Both the position numbers and the translations under genes were made by a program. Shown here piece by piece: positions 1 to 11,766 of a stretch of DNA of 64,000 nt (positions are counted from its first letter, which is position 1; every line of letters starts with the position of its first letter). The notes below the pieces were generated by a model. The model was not told the DNA's origin, searched no databases, and saw only the letters and a list, made by a program, of their open reading frames with translations. Origin of the DNA: Sphaerolaimus hirsutus (taxonomy: Eukaryota; Nematoda; Chromadorea; Monhysterida; Sphaerolaimidae); the NCBI GenBank assembly GCA_964036195.1, contig OZ038454.1, positions 1,922,001 through 1,986,000 on the forward strand, given 5' to 3'.

Positions 1-1132
1 CTACAGTTTGAGTCAGGATGTGTGTGGTACCATGTAGTACCTAGTGAATGCCTGAAAATGTTTTTTTTTTCAACGACAGGTTTTTTTTAGAAAGAAAAAA
101 ACGTTTTTTTTTCAAAAACAGGGTTTTTTTAAAAATAAAACCGTTTTTTTTTAAAAGCTCCCAGATATGGTCATGAGTCAATAGATACAGGTAAATCAGA
201 CAAATGACAGTACTTCGCGATGTTATATATAGCCATATAATGGCTCTAGAGCCATGGAATTGCATTAAAAGTGGTGACTTCTGTCAAAAATATCTGTTTT
301 ATGTTGACCTATTATGGATATCGCCTTTTGTCGAACATTTGTGACTTCAAGTGATGTTGGGTGCGGAAAAGTGCTTAAAAATGATATTAGAGCAGGCTAA
401 CACATTGGAAGTGGTGTTTCACACTGTACAAGTATGTGGGGGCACATAAGCTGTATACTAACATATCATGGCTTATTATGACATAATAGCACAAACAAAT
501 GGAACCTTCCACACTAAAAACGCTCCAAATGAAGAAAACCACCACAAATGGTTGAATTCAGGTGAAATTGCGCACTTGCGCGCAAAAAATTGCAAAATAC
601 CTAGTGCTTAGTACTAAAATTTTTGGCCAATGTTTAAAAAAAACGGTTTCGATGGTCGGGTTTTTTTAAATAAAACGTTTTTTATTTAAAACAAAAACCT
701 TTAAAAAAACCTTGACCATCCCTGGTAGTACCATCAGGTCAAAACACCGATTCTAATCCCAATCCTGAATTCTCAAAAAACAATCCTGATCCCAAAAAAG
801 TCCATCCCATTTGAACCCTAATTATGGCTAGGATTTTAAAAAGTTGTGAGCAGGATCAGTATCAGAAATATGGTGTTGGCATTGGGACTGGTAAATACCA
901 ATGTTTTGGGATTCAGAACAGGGATAAGGTTTGAACTTTGATCAAAGTCAAAGGGGTCTTGGAAAGTCAAGTCAAAAGTGTGTAGAATAAACTCAACACA
1001 TGATAGATATCAATTGAAGGCCAGATGATAAATACAATATGAAAATCAAGTGAAAAATAGCTAAAACAAAAATAAATTTAAAAAAAACTAATTTAACAAT
1101 GGTCATATTTATGCACGTGATATACACAGGGA
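1..1132. other. Intergenic, AT-rich, no gene seen
   Basis: No coding exon was recognised. Two stretches (about 60-165 and 640-720) consist of T7-T10 and A-rich runs separated by ACG, and the second lies between inverted ATGGTC-type words, so it looks like a small fold-back element. Around 720-920 there is a loose array of the words AATCCTGATCCC/GATCCC, a word type that recurs at 19044-19340. Confidence 0.5.
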
Positions 1133-1565
1133 CGTATCCAGGATTTTCGAGCGGGGGGGGCTGCTTGTTTACGGAGCCCGGCGAACGGGGGGGGCTCAGC
1201 CCCCCCCCCCCTTGAAATTTCGCCTACATAGTGACGGAATGGCGCCATGGCGCTAGCGCCATTCATAGGCGCCACGCCATGGCGCCATTGGCGCTGGCGC
1301 CAGCGCCAGAAACCGCTGTATATGTATGAAATACACGTTCATACACAGTGGAAGGCACACAATTTCATGGATTTGTGTCACCGGGGACCTATCCGCTGAT
1401 AAGTATGTGTTGGAGGGGAGGTCGCGCGACAGCGCGCGAAATTTTTTGCACCTACCATTAAAAATGTATAGGAAAAGTTGCTTTTCCCGGGATTTTTTAG
1501 GTCTCACCCCGGGAGCGGGGGGGGGCTGCAGCCCCCCCCGCCCCCCCCCCCCTGGATACGTCCTT
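1133..1565. mobile_element. Small DNA transposon with GGACGTATCCAGG inverted ends
   Basis: The left end reads GGACGTATCCAGG and the right end CCTGGATACGTCC, a 13-bp perfect inverted repeat. The interior has G/C homopolymer tracts and a short GGCGCC/TGGCGC word array (1215-1315). A second, shortened right half with the same end lies at about 7464-7535. No target-site duplication is obvious and there is no coding capacity. Confidence 0.6.
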
Positions 1566-2048
1566 GGATATACAGGGTGCAGCAATTTAGACCAACGCTT
1601 TATATTTAGGATAACTTGACACATGGTCACTGGATGAAAATCAAAATTTAGGTGAACATTATCAATTAAAAAGGAAAGGTTACCTCCAAATATGGTTGCA
1701 CCAATAATTGTTGTTCTATGACCATGCCGCTTTAAAACTATTATGCAAATGCCCTCCAAATTCTTATTGGCAAGGCAGATTAGTGGCACGCCCGCGCATG
1801 CACACATTTAGGTCCACTGCTGCAAAAAGAAAAAGAAGTCCCAAAAAGTCGATTCCATTTGAATCATATATTGAGGTGGTGGTATAGGGACACTTACATG
1901 TTTGGTTCAAAAACTTGTGACTGAGTGGAGCTATCACAGCCATATTTGGAGGGAACCTTCCCTATTTAGTTATTAATGTTCACCTAAAATGACTTTCATC
2001 CAACCACCCAGTGTCAAGTTATTCAAAATCTAAAGTGTTGGTCTAAAT
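1566..2048. repeat. Dispersed repeat, copies also near 5950 and 7240
   Basis: The sequence starting ACAGGGTGCAGCAATTTAGAC (1566 on) and its partner running the other way (about 1926-2048) match the copies at about 5952-6120 and 7234-7372. All share words such as GTCACTGGGTGG, AAGTTATTC and GAGTGGAGCTAT. No reading frame is conserved between copies, so it is treated as a non-coding repeat. Confidence 0.5.
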
Positions 2049-2056
2049 TTCTGCAC

Positions 2057-2725
2057 CAGAGTTGTGCAAATACGGGTATTTTTGGAAAACGTAAACGTAA
2101 ACGTAAATACCTTTTCCAAATAATGTCAAATGGCATGCAAAGTGTCTAAAGTCTTGCAAAGTGCCCTGGAAGGTGGCAAATCTTTGCCATTTTGCTGGGC
2201 ATTTTACATGAGTTTTGACATTTGCATGAAATTTTACATTTTACAGGGCATCCCACAGAGTCTGGGATTGGCACCAGAGCTTGCACTCGCCCTGCCAGTT
2301 TTGAAACATGTACTACTCACAGTTGTTGCAAGTGGCGTCGTCGGAATTCATCACAAAAAAATTATAAATGCAACGCTCCAGAAACAAACAAAGGTTTTCG
2401 TGTTCAGCTTTTGAACACATTTATCAATATGTACCCAGTATTCCATGTGTAAGATCAAGCGTGCAGTCACTTTTTTCATACACTACATTTTTGTATGTAT
2501 ACATGTTACGTTTATGCGGCTGCAGGTGGTGCACCCCATTTGAACATGTGCACATGTGAACGATCACAAGTTTTTTTTACGTTTTCCCCAGTACCCGGGT
2601 ATTTTGGTCAGGAAAACGTAACAAAACGTAATGGTATTTTTGGAAAACGTAAACGTAAACGTAAGTATAAATACCCAAATAACCCGGGTATTTCGGGTAA
2701 ACGTAAATACGTTTTTCCAACTCTG
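2057..2725. mobile_element. hAT-like element, CAGAGTTG family, ACGTAA dialect
   Basis: The ends are CAGAGTTG and CAACTCTG. The flanks are an 8-bp duplication with one mismatch (TTCTGCAC at 2049-2056, TGCTGCAC at 2726-2733). It carries the hexamer ACGTAA singly and in triplicate at 2085-2115 and 2575-2720, in both orientations, around the word ACCCGGGTATTT. It also contains a TGTAAAGTG/CAAATG-type stretch (2128-2250). No transposase is encoded. Confidence 0.75.
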
Positions 2726-2739
2726 TGCTGCACCCTGTA

Positions 2740-4290
2740 TGAACATTAAGACATATTTCCACAGGTGAATTTGGGGCAGGCAGTCTCTCCATATGCCTCA
2801 CACAATGATTTCAAACGGGCTGGGACAAGTTCAGCAATGCACAATTGACAAGAAAAGTAGAACATGTCTAGTCAAGTAACATATGAAATTATAAGTGGCA
2901 GGTCATTCTATTGACAAATTTAGTTGTCACTTATGTGTCTACTCTTTACTATCACTTGAATCACTGAATAACCAGTTGTTACTTAACTTACCACTTCCAC
3001 TTTTCTTGCCAATGTTTTACTCATGGAATTGGCACCAGGATTGAGGAAATTTGACCAAGAACAGTGGACTAGTGGTTGGACAGGTTTGATGCGCTCCAGC
3101 TGGCATCACCTTGATAATTAGCATTGAAAAAAACGACCAATTTTGAGAAAATATAAATAAATATTATCTCAGAAAATCTCCCAAGAAAAAAATATAATTA
3201 AATATCTTAGGTCATTTTCGAAAATATAATTAAATCTCTGAGAAAATCTCTTGCAGTTCAAAAAAATCTCAAAAAATCTCTCAACTTGAAGTATGATTTA
3301 ATCGATATTTCAAGGTGTTTGAACCATTGAGAGTAGATATTAAGCAAATTAACTGTTGTTTTACCTTTTCATTCACAATTTCATATGATAACAGCATATT
3401 GTCTACTGATGGCACACTTTGTACTACCATGTATTTTTATCCAAATAATGAACAAAAATATGGTTTAGGCACATTTTTCCTCATAGTAGAACACAATACT
3501 TTCACATGTGATGATCCCCACAGAATTTATCAGATGACTTTTTCACCAAAATTTGGTAAGTATATTTCCAATAGCATAAGTAGCAACATCCAGTGCCAAT
3601 GTAGACCCGGTGCTTAGGTACAGCCTCGTACTTGAGCACTGGGTCTTCATGGGACTGCAGGGGTTTGGTATGGTCCAGGGGTTAAAACATACCTATTTAC
3701 ATTTACTCAGAAATACATATACTTGAGTACTAAGTAAATACATCTAAATTTCCTCTGAAAAAGTTCCAGTACTCTCTTTTATGTATACTTCTTGAAAGTG
3801 TACTTGAGGACAGAAAATGTATTTCAGAAAACTTTTGTTTTGGCTCTTTCATGCCATAGAACAGAAAAAGGGAAGGAAAAACTACAAATAAGGGGAAAAT
3901 TGCCAAAAATGGGTTTATAAGCAAATGTATTGTTAAAAATAGATGAAAATTGGTAAAAAAGCACATGAACTAGTGAATTTGAGGGTAAAAATGGGCAAAT
4001 ATAGAGCGATTTTCTCGAGAGATTTTCTCAATCAGGAGAAAATATAATTAATCTCTCTGGAAAATCATGGAAAAAATATAAAACTCAGAAAATCTTATAT
4101 TTTCTGAGATTTTCTGAGATTTTTTAAATATAAATCTCCCAGAGATTTTTTCAATGCTATTGATAATATGAGTAATTGTGGCAGTTTGACCATTGATGTC
4201 AGTGAAGATTTTTTGGTATGAATTTCCAGTGAAAATTGTACACCTCCCTATGTATTTACATGAGTAATAACACAATAAACAAAAAGTACG
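2740..4290. other. Intergenic; fold-back and word-array debris
   Basis: No convincing exon. At 3120-3290 and 4010-4155 there are inverted stretches of GAGAAAATCTC/AAATATAATTAAAT words, which look like the two ends of a decayed fold-back element. At 3685-3830 there is a decayed stretch of TTACTCA/GAGTACT/GTAAATAC words like those in the element at 30785-31233. Confidence 0.4.
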
Positions 4291-4296
4291 ACACAC

Positions 4297-4910
4297 TAGG
4301 GTGGCAAACAATTTTTTTACGGAAAATGGAAACGGAAAAAAATTTTCAGTGGCCGGAAAACGGAACGAAAAACAGAACAAATTTGCACTTGGCGGAAAAC
4401 AAAACGGAAACAGAAAAAACTTTCAGCAGCCAGAAAACGGAAACGGAAAAATGAAATCTGCACGGAAACAGAAAAATTTGCTGAAATTTTGCTGGAAAAC
4501 GGATAAAACTTGCTGAAATTTTGCTGGAAGTGGAAAAAATTTGCAGAAATTTTGCTGGAAACAGAAAAATTTACATGATTGACAATCTGCATGAATGTTT
4601 ACCAGTTTGGCTGGTACAGAAAACAGAAAGTTGAGTCAGAAAAAGGTAAAATGAGGTGGAAAAATGGAAAATTGAGGCAGAAAACAGAAAAATGCAGAAA
4701 AACTGGAAATGAGGTGGAAAACTGAAAAAAGGCAGAAAAACTGAAAATTTAGCCGGAAAACTGAAAATGAGCCAGAAAAACGGAAATGGAAAAAAAGTAG
4801 CCGGGAAACGGAATGGAAAACGGAAAAAAATTTCAGCAGCCGGAAAACGGAAAAAAATTTGCCTGCGGAAAACATAAAGGGAAAACGAAAAATAGAAATT
4901 TGACACCCTA
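4297..4910. mobile_element. Small hAT-like element, TAGGGTG ends, GGAAAACGG word array
   Basis: It starts TAGGGTGGCAAAC and ends TTTGACACCCTA, so the termini are inverted. The flanks CGACACAC and CTTCACAC agree at 6 of 8 positions, consistent with an aged 8-bp duplication. The interior is an almost pure array of CGGAAAA, GGAAACGG and CAGAAAA words on the plus strand. Open frames across it (for example runs of Phe and Arg on the minus strand) are by-products of the array. Confidence 0.6.
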
Positions 4911-5199
4911 CTTCACACCATGTTCTGAAGGAAGCATAACAACAAAGTAATTATGTATACTGCCATTCTTTCACTACAAACAAAAGCAAATCCACAGCAA
5001 GAGCAAAATTGACAGTGTCCAATGAAATGCAATGTTATATACTTCATGTCAATATGTTAATGAAGAGACACTGAGTTTCCCTCGAAACTTGAGCCGGATG
5101 AAAAAAAATAGCCCAAACATTTGTTTAAAAATTCATTGGAACTCCCTGTGGTCCGTGTAAAAGGGAGTTTCTGTAAAAATTCTAAAACCCATGAGCCAG

Positions 5200-5380
5200 G
5201 GCCATACATGATTTTTGAGCGGGGGGGGGTGCTTGTTTACGGAACCCGGCGAACGGGGGGGGGGGGCTCAGCCCCCCTAAAATTTTACCTGTAAAGAGAC
5301 GGAATGACGTCATGCCATTGGCGCCATTCGTAGGCAACATGCCATGACGCCATTGGCTTGCGCCAGAAACCGCTGTAAAT
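5200..5380. repeat. G/C-tract and GGCGCC-like repeat fragment
   Basis: A G9-G10 tract, a GGGGGGCTCAGCCCCCC palindrome and words such as TGGCGCCATT match the interior of the element at 1133-1565. The expected inverted ends are decayed, so this is a fragment. Confidence 0.5.
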
Positions 5381-5392
5381 GTATGTAAATAG

Positions 5393-5545
5393 AGCCTGTA
5401 GCTGTACGCACAGAAACTCGGCACGCACACAGGCCCGTTACGCACAGAAGTTAACTCGGTACGCACAGAAACTCGGCCCGCACATACAGCATGCCATGTG
5501 CGTACCGAGTTTCTGTGCGTACCGAATTTGTGTGTGAGCTGTTAA
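5393..5545. repeat. GTACGCACAGAAACTCGG word array
   Basis: The words GTACGCACAGAAACTCGG and, after about 5500, their reverse complement (GTGCGTACCGAGTTTCTG) alternate, so the block can fold on itself. It is related to, but worded differently from, the arrays at 5737-5895, 8596-8720 and 9582-9732. Confidence 0.6.
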
Positions 5546-5736
5546 GGGACATTTGTTTACATCATAATGAAAAATAGCACTGAACAAATAAATGTTCTTG
5601 GTATTTATGGTATGACTGAAAGTTGTCATGAAGTAAGTAGTGACAAATGATTTCATTGTCTCCAATAATGAATACCGTGTATCCTCGAAAACGACCCCAG
5701 GGGAGTTATTATTTCGTCAGAAGTTTTGGATTTTGG

Positions 5737-5895
5737 GCACATAAACCCGCCACGCACAGGGCCCGTTACGCACACAGCCCCAGTTGTGTGCGCAACGGGT
5801 GTCTGTGCGTGGCGGACTTTGATCCTGTGCGTGACGGGCGCATGTGCGTAATGGGTTTATGTGCGTAATGAGCCTGGCCCATGTAAATATACGTA
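5737..5895. repeat. GTGCGTAACGGG-type word array
   Basis: The first half carries CGCCACGCACAG and CCGTTACGCACA words and the second half their complements (GTGCGTGGCGG, GTGCGTAATGGG). This gives an imperfect fold-back of about 160 bp with no coding potential. Confidence 0.6.
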
Positions 5896-6379
5896 CACAC
5901 ACAGCGACAGGTACATTATTGGGTGGATTTTCAAGGATATATGTCCACGGGACATACAGAGTGCGGCAATTTATACCTACGCACTAGATTTTGAATAACT
6001 TGTCACTGGGTGGTCGGATGAATGTCAAATTGTAGGTCAGCATTAACAACTAAATAGGTAAGGATCCCGGAAAATATGCCTGCAATAGCTCCACTCGTTC
6101 ACAAGTTATTCAGGCGAACGCGTAATTGTCACTTTGCCACCTCCTTGTGATATCGTTCAAACGGGATTGACTTCTCGGTATCGGGATCGGGATCGGATTG
6201 TTTTTTCCGATTTTTTTTTCGCAGCTGCATGCCTAAATGCGTGCACGCCCGCCACCAATTCGCTATGCCCATAAGGAAATCGGCGGGCGCTTGCGTAGTT
6301 GGTCGTAAAGATAGGTGGCTGAAAACTGAGAATTACACGTTTCCATGAATAACTTGGGAACGAGTGGAGCTATCGCAGC

Positions 6380-7225
6380 TAGTGATGGAAAAGCGCCAGA
6401 AAAAAGGGCGCCAAGCGCCAAGGGCGCCATGGCGCCATTCGGAAAGTGCGCGCCAGGCGCCAAGGGCGCCACGGAAAGAGGGCGCCAAGCGCCAAGGGCG
6501 CCAGGGCGCCAATTGGAAAATAGGGCGCCAGGCGCCAATGGCGCCAGAATACATACCGTATTTCTCCTAATAGAAGAGCGCCCTTCTATATTTTGTCAAC
6601 TTTTTTACCTGCCCTTCTATTAGAGACGCCTTTCTATTGAAAGCCACTGTTTTATATTCTTCGAAATTTTTTCAGGCAAGTTTTGACAAAGTTTTTCAGA
6701 GTGTCAAATCGTCACACACGATTCACAGAATGACGATACATAGGTTTATATAATATTTAGTCTTGAAATAGAACAAAATCAATGGACCGGAGGCGTAAAT
6801 TTGATCATTCACTTTCTCCATGATGTATCCAGGAAAAACGAGATAGGCAACAAACTTCTGACCTGTCAGATGTATTTATCTGATAAACTGTTGGACGAAA
6901 GATTTACGTCCACTCGCATTTTTGTGGCGTGTTCCCATTGTCAACGCATGCGCTTTTTTATTTTTTTATTTTTCCATTTACGCTACACTCGCCTTGAAAC
7001 CCTGCTGGCGCCATTTTGGCGCCCTTTTTGGGCAGGGCGCCAGGCGCCAAGGGCGCCACGGAAATGGGGCGCCAAGCGCCAAGGGCGCCATGGCGCCTTT
7101 CAGAAAGTGGGCGCCAGGCGCCAAGGGCGCCACAGGAAAAGGGCGCCAAGCGCCAAGGGCGCCATGGCGCGGCGCCCTTTGGCGCCCTCAAATGGCGCCA
7201 GCGCCATAGCGCCATTCCATCACTA
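6380..7225. mobile_element. hAT-like element, TAGTGATGGAA ends, GGCGCC arrays
   Basis: The ends are TAGTGATGG and CCATCACTA. The 8-bp duplication ATCGCAGC flanks it exactly (6372-6379, 7226-7233), and the interrupted sequence GAGCTATCGCAGCC is found uninterrupted (ATCACAGCC) near 1935. Both ends carry arrays of GGCGCC, AAGGGCGCCA and CCAAGCGCC words. The middle (6551-7000) holds a stretch starting ACCGTATTTCTCCTAATAGA plus unique DNA. Long open frames in the arrays are compositional. Confidence 0.85.
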
Positions 7226-7233
7226 ATCGCAGC

Positions 7234-8580
7234 CATATTTTCAGGGATCTTTTCCTATTTAGTTGTTAATTTTGACCTAACATTTGATATCAATCCGACC
7301 ACCCAGTGGAAAGTTATTCGAAATCTAGAGCGCAGGTCTACATTGCCGCACCCTGTATATGCTGAAAATACCGTGTAAGCGGCAAATGCGTGCTTGCGCG
7401 CAAAATTTTCGTATACACAGTAGAAAATTTGTACTTAAAGTTTGCATTTCAATGAGGTTTGCACGTCTCACCCCGGGAGGGGGGAGGGCTGCAGCCCCCC
7501 CGCCCCCCCCCCTGGATACGTCCTTGCCATGAGCTCAAGCCCGAAAAGTCCATCCCATGGCAACCCTCGCCCTTGGTCATCGACAATCGACTGGGGAATT
7601 GTCCCGAGAGCAGTGCGCGCGTCTGTTTCACATCGCTTCTTTGGGGCAGAAACTATACTCTACCGTATAAAAAATAATGAAACGGAATGGATTGGGCTAT
7701 TTATGACAAATTGGCACCCGTCAAAGTTATCGGTTACGTAATGTATGAAACCGCTTAAAGTGAGGGGAGAAAGCGCTCAAAGTGCTCAAAATAGCAAAAA
7801 ATAACTCCGTTTTGCATATTTTGCCCTTGATAACCGCTATTTTCGTCTATATACTGTTTATACATATATTTATTTTTGCTCATTTTATGTCAAGCGATTT
7901 CGAAATAATTCTTGGCCGGCTGTTTCTGGCAAACTGCCAATTTGTCATTCCCAACGGGTGGTATTTCCCAAAGGAATCAGTTCGAAAGTCAATTGGCTAT
8001 GTGCCAAAAAGAAAACATGAACAATCAGAAAAACAAATTCGGAAACAAAACTTGGCTTCGGATTACACTTGGCGTAGGCAGTTTAACAAGTTTCATTTCG
8101 GCCGGAAGAAAGTTAATTAGCTTCATGGAGAAAAGCCGCGATAAATAACCGGATGGGAGAGGTTCGTTTCTTTTTTAAAGTACAGATCGATAAAATAAAA
8201 TAAAAAACGTTTTAAAAGGAATCGGGTTAGGTTGGCTCACGTCCAAGTTCGTACTTGTGTCAACAAAATCATATTTGGATACCGCGTCGTGGTTTTTATG
8301 CTTTTTTAACTGAAACGATTAAACGTTCCACAACCACAAAGTACCTCAGCTAATGTCCAAGACTAAAGTTGTTTTTATGAGTAAAAAATCACACACAATT
8401 CACACATTAAAGCAACGTACTGTATTACCAGGCATACCTCCAATAAAAGGCACATCTGGCTGCATGCCAAAACGTGTGAGATCGTAAAAACAGTGACCAA
8501 ACAAAGTGGACAACGAAGAAAATGATGCCGAAGGGCAGTGGCACCCAGACAACTCTGTGTCCAAAAGTTATTAGGTTTGG
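7234..8580. other. Intergenic, repeat fragments, no gene seen
   Basis: 7234-7372 is the dispersed repeat also seen at 1566-2048. 7464-7535 is a shortened element right end with G/C tracts ending CCTGGATACGTCC. The frames at 7782-8148 have no recognisable product, splice context or codon signature, so I did not call a gene. Confidence 0.4.
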
Positions 8581-8595
8581 TTGGGCCAGGCCTCC

Positions 8596-8720
8596 TACGC
8601 ACAAACGCCCGGCGCGCACAAACGCCCGGCACGCACAAAATTGAGCCCGCCACGCACAAATGCCCGGTACGCACAAATCTGATGCTCTGTGCATACCGGG
8701 CATTTGTGCGTACCGGTAGG
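8596..8720. repeat. GCGCACAAACGCCCGG word array
   Basis: Forward words (GCACAAACGCCCGG, GCACAAATGCCCGG) occupy the first part and complements (CCGGGCATTTGTGCGTACCGG) the end, so the block is a fold-back. This is the CCGGGC version of the arrays at 5393 and 5737. Confidence 0.65.
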
Positions 8721-8840
8721 GTTGCGACGATATACAATATCGAAAATCGAATATCGGATATCGACCATTTTTTCATATCGGATATCGATATCGAAAATTT
8801 AAAAAAAAGGTCAAATATCGACCATTTTTTCGATATTCTG
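8721..8840. repeat. ATATCG word array, one-ended element fragment
   Basis: It starts TAGGGTTGCGACGATA, similar to the TAGGGTG/CAGGGTTGG ends of other elements here, then runs through about ten ATATCG/GATATCGA words. A matching right end was not found, so it is probably truncated. Confidence 0.5.
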
Positions 8841-9298
8841 ACAGTCATTTTGACATATTTGTGATCCCCCAAAAATGGCTGAAGCCAACAAAAATTGGAC
8901 GCTGCAGCAAAACATGTGTATGCTTTTGAATGCACAAAGTAATATATCATATAAATACCATACCATTTTCACATTGAGCTATCAAAAGTAGGATCATTTC
9001 ACTGGTAATGTATACACATCCTAACAAAATGTAGGCTACCAACACAGCAAACTGCAGCATGAGGAAGCAATTTCATCAAACACTGGCATGGCAGCGTGGC
9101 TAAAATTTTTCAGCTGTTTTTTATTATTAATGACAACCTTTCAAAAATATAAGCCGGCTACCCTTAGGGTAAATTATTCAGTAGACACTTAAATACAGTT
9201 CATATTTTTAACTGATATAATTTGATTTGTAATGTTTTTATTTCATTCTCTCATTTTGATTGTTGTGAGCCTCATTTAAAAAGATGATATGACATATA

Positions 9299-9572
9299 CC
9301 GTATTTGCTTGAATAATCCCCCTGGGGGATTATTATTTCGTCAGACTTTTTTGAGGGGGGAACTATTTGAGGGGGGGGGGGGAATTATTCGAGGGGGGAA
9401 CTATTTTTTCGGCAACATTTAGAAGCATGTTTCTATCAACACATTTGATGAAATGTGCTTTATTAACACCAGAACGTGCCATTTTTGTTGATATTGGGCA
9501 CAAACATTTGATCAAATCTTTTAAGGGGGGGGGGGATTATTCGAGGGGGGGGAATTATTCAAGCAAATACGG
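9299..9572. mobile_element. TA-flanked MITE, CCGTATTTGCTTGAATAA ends
   Basis: The left end CCGTATTTGCTTGAATAA and right end TTATTCAAGCAAATACGG are inverted repeats, flanked by TA on both sides (9297-9298, 9573-9574). The interior contains G8-G11 tracts and the words GATTATT and AATTATTC. The TA duplication fits the Tc1/mariner type. It is non-coding and a variant of the CCGTATTTCCTCGAAATA family. Confidence 0.8.
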
Positions 9573-9581
9573 TATGCACAT

Positions 9582-9732
9582 GACCGGCGCGCACAAACAA
9601 CTAGCAGCACATTGTGCGCGGCACGCACACAGCTACAGTTTTGTGCATACCGGGCGTTTGTGCGTACCGGACTTTCATTTTGTGCGTGCCAGGCGTTTGT
9701 GCGCGCCGGGCGTTTGTGCGTACAGGTGCGGA
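9582..9732. repeat. GTGCGTACCGGGCGTTTG word array
   Basis: Same family as 8596-8720. CGGCGCGCACAAAC words lead and GCGTTTGTGCGTACCGG complements follow. It directly follows the MITE at 9299-9572. Confidence 0.6.
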
Positions 9733-9879
9733 GCCGTTTGGTTTACCAATTTGTTACACTCCAGTTTGAAAAACAGATTTGCGTTGTTGTTCACCGTTGG
9801 TTAAACATTTGCAAAATTTGAAGAGAAAAAACAATAGACAGCACCCTCTTGAATAAAAGGTACCCTCTAATTGAAGGTA

Positions 9880-10652
9880 CCATATTTCCTCGAAATACCC
9901 CGAGGGGGTTTATTTTGTCAGAGTGAGAATTTTGAGGGGGGTTAAAGGGGGGTATTTCGAGGGGGGGGGGTATTACTTCGCGAGAATTTTTTGAAATCTC
10001 AGTACTAAATGGTTGCTTGCATTTAAAGCCAGGATTACAGCTCAGAGGCGTTTGACGTGAAATGATGACGTAAAATTATGTCATAGAACTGATTAGACAT
10101 CAAAATAGACAAAGGTACGGTGTTGAAATTTTACGTCTGACATACGTTTGACATAAATATTACGTTTCTTTCACCATTATGTTCATAATTTGTTGTCAGT
10201 TTATGACAAAAAATACCTAGGTAGTAACATTTTATGTACAGCATTTACCCCAGTCAGTAGACAACAGTGAATACCGTATTACCTTGAAATACCCTCTGGG
10301 GGTTTATTACTTCGCCAGCAAAATTTTAGGGGGTATTTTGAGGGGGGGTCTATTTGAGGGGGGGTCTATTATTTCGCCAGAAATTTTTGGAAATCCCCAT
10401 TACTCAGACGTATAAAAATCAAACAATTACATAGATGTACATGTGTTTATAGTCATATATGACTGTATATACACATGAACCGTTCCCTTACGTCACTCAA
10501 TAATCGGTTTTAACGTGTGTTCTGCATTGTACAGATCACAAACTGTGGTATTTGTCATGTACATTCTCTTTACATCCAAATTTAGGGGGTATTTCGAGGG
10601 GGGGGGGGGGGGTTAATTCAAGGGGGGGGGGGGTTAATTCGAGGTAATACGG
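9880..10652. mobile_element. Cluster of TA-flanked MITE copies
   Basis: A left end (CCATATTTCCTCGAAATACCCC) starts at 9880 after TA. A second left end (CCGTATTACCTTGAAATACCC) starts at 10274 after TA. The right end at 10652 (TTCGAGGTAATACGG) is followed by TA. The simplest reading is a complete copy at 10274-10652 next to a half copy. Between them, 10085-10235 is a separate repeat also present at 55325-55462. Confidence 0.65.
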
Positions 10653-10844
10653 TATGTGTATTCGAGCGTATTAAATATCTGAGTTTGATTTGTAAGAATT
10701 CTAATTGCTTCATAAAGTGATACCCAGATAATTCTGATCATTTGAGGTTCTCAACCATCAAAATTGGTCGAGAATTCATGGAAATTTCAGTTCCGAAGGT
10801 GCGGCCTCTAAGAGTGGTGCCTTTCAGCGCTAGCAAGGCTGTCC

Positions 10845-11100
10845 GGGAGGGGCACATACAAGCTGGGGTAAACTGGGCACGTACAAATTTGCATGTGCCC
10901 AAACCTGGAAACATACATTTTGTTTACAGTTTGTATGTGCCCAAACCACGGGCACATGCATGTTTATATGTTACCGCGGATGGGCACATGCACGCGCGCA
11001 CGCGTGTGTATGTTTCCAAAACGTGGGCACATGCAATTTTTTGAGGTCTGTATGTTCCCAATACTGGGCACATGCATAATTGTGTGTGATTCCCAAATAT
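10845..11100. repeat. GGGCACATGCA / TGTATGTGCCCAA word array
   Basis: A run of irregularly spaced words GGGCACATGCA, ATGTGCCCAAACC and GTATGTTCCCAA in both orientations. It is not an exact tandem repeat, and the open frames on both strands come from the words. Confidence 0.55.
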
Positions 11101-11159
11101 GGTGACTGCACCATACACTTTGCAAAGTATAAATATAGCGGTCTGCAAAGTATAAATAT

Positions 11160-11760
11160 ATCGACAAATTTTTTTATTATGTTTGCCATTTTCCATGACT
11201 TTTGACACTTTGCATGACATTTGACATTTTACAAGGCTTTTTACAGGGTCTGGGAGTGGCACCAGTTGTCCCACCCAGTTGACATCCGATAAAACTTGAT
11301 GTTAACTTGTACTGGAGCGCATACTTTGCGCAGAATCGTACCATAATATTCACAATGCTAAAAATTGTGATAAATTTTATCAAAAACTGGTCATAATCCA
11401 GTAATAAATTTTGTAACAAATTAATCAATGGTAAACTGCTAGCACTGGCAACCGACCAGTGTCCCAGGGTGCCAGTGCTATGTTTTTCAAAATGGCACCG
11501 GTGCTGGTCCGTGCCATTTTTTTTGCCGGTGCCCAAGGTGCGGTGCGGTGCGGTGCCATCGTTTCTGGTGCCTTTTCCATCATTATTCCGTCTTTAACTG
11601 CATTGCATACATTTTCAGTTCCACACATTGAGAATTATAGCATTTCAATACTGCCGCAATATTTTATTGAACAAGTTTTTAAATGTGGAAATGTCTGCCT
11701 GTAATTTTCGGTGCCGTTGCAGAAGCCGTTGCAGTGACAACCAGAATCCTTTGACAAAGC
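11160..11760. other. Intergenic; GACATTTTGACACTTT-type array and GGTGCCxxTGGTGCC words
   Basis: 11164-11260 holds the CTTTGCATGACATTTGACA array ending TTACAGGG, as at 2246, 42120 and 47095. 11440-11580 holds GGTGCCAGTGC and GTGCGGTGCGGTGCC words resembling 32590-32790. No exon was recognised. Confidence 0.45.
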
Positions 11761-11766
11761 AAATAC

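Noticed and set aside
6263-7378. Many overlapping Ala/Pro/Arg-rich open frames (also 42226-42525, 43363-43679, 52703-53822)
   Set aside because: They come from GGCGCC word arrays in hAT-like elements, are open on both strands, and share no conserved protein.
7782-8148. 112-residue plus-strand frame
   Set aside because: No splice context or recognisable product; it is flanked by repeats.
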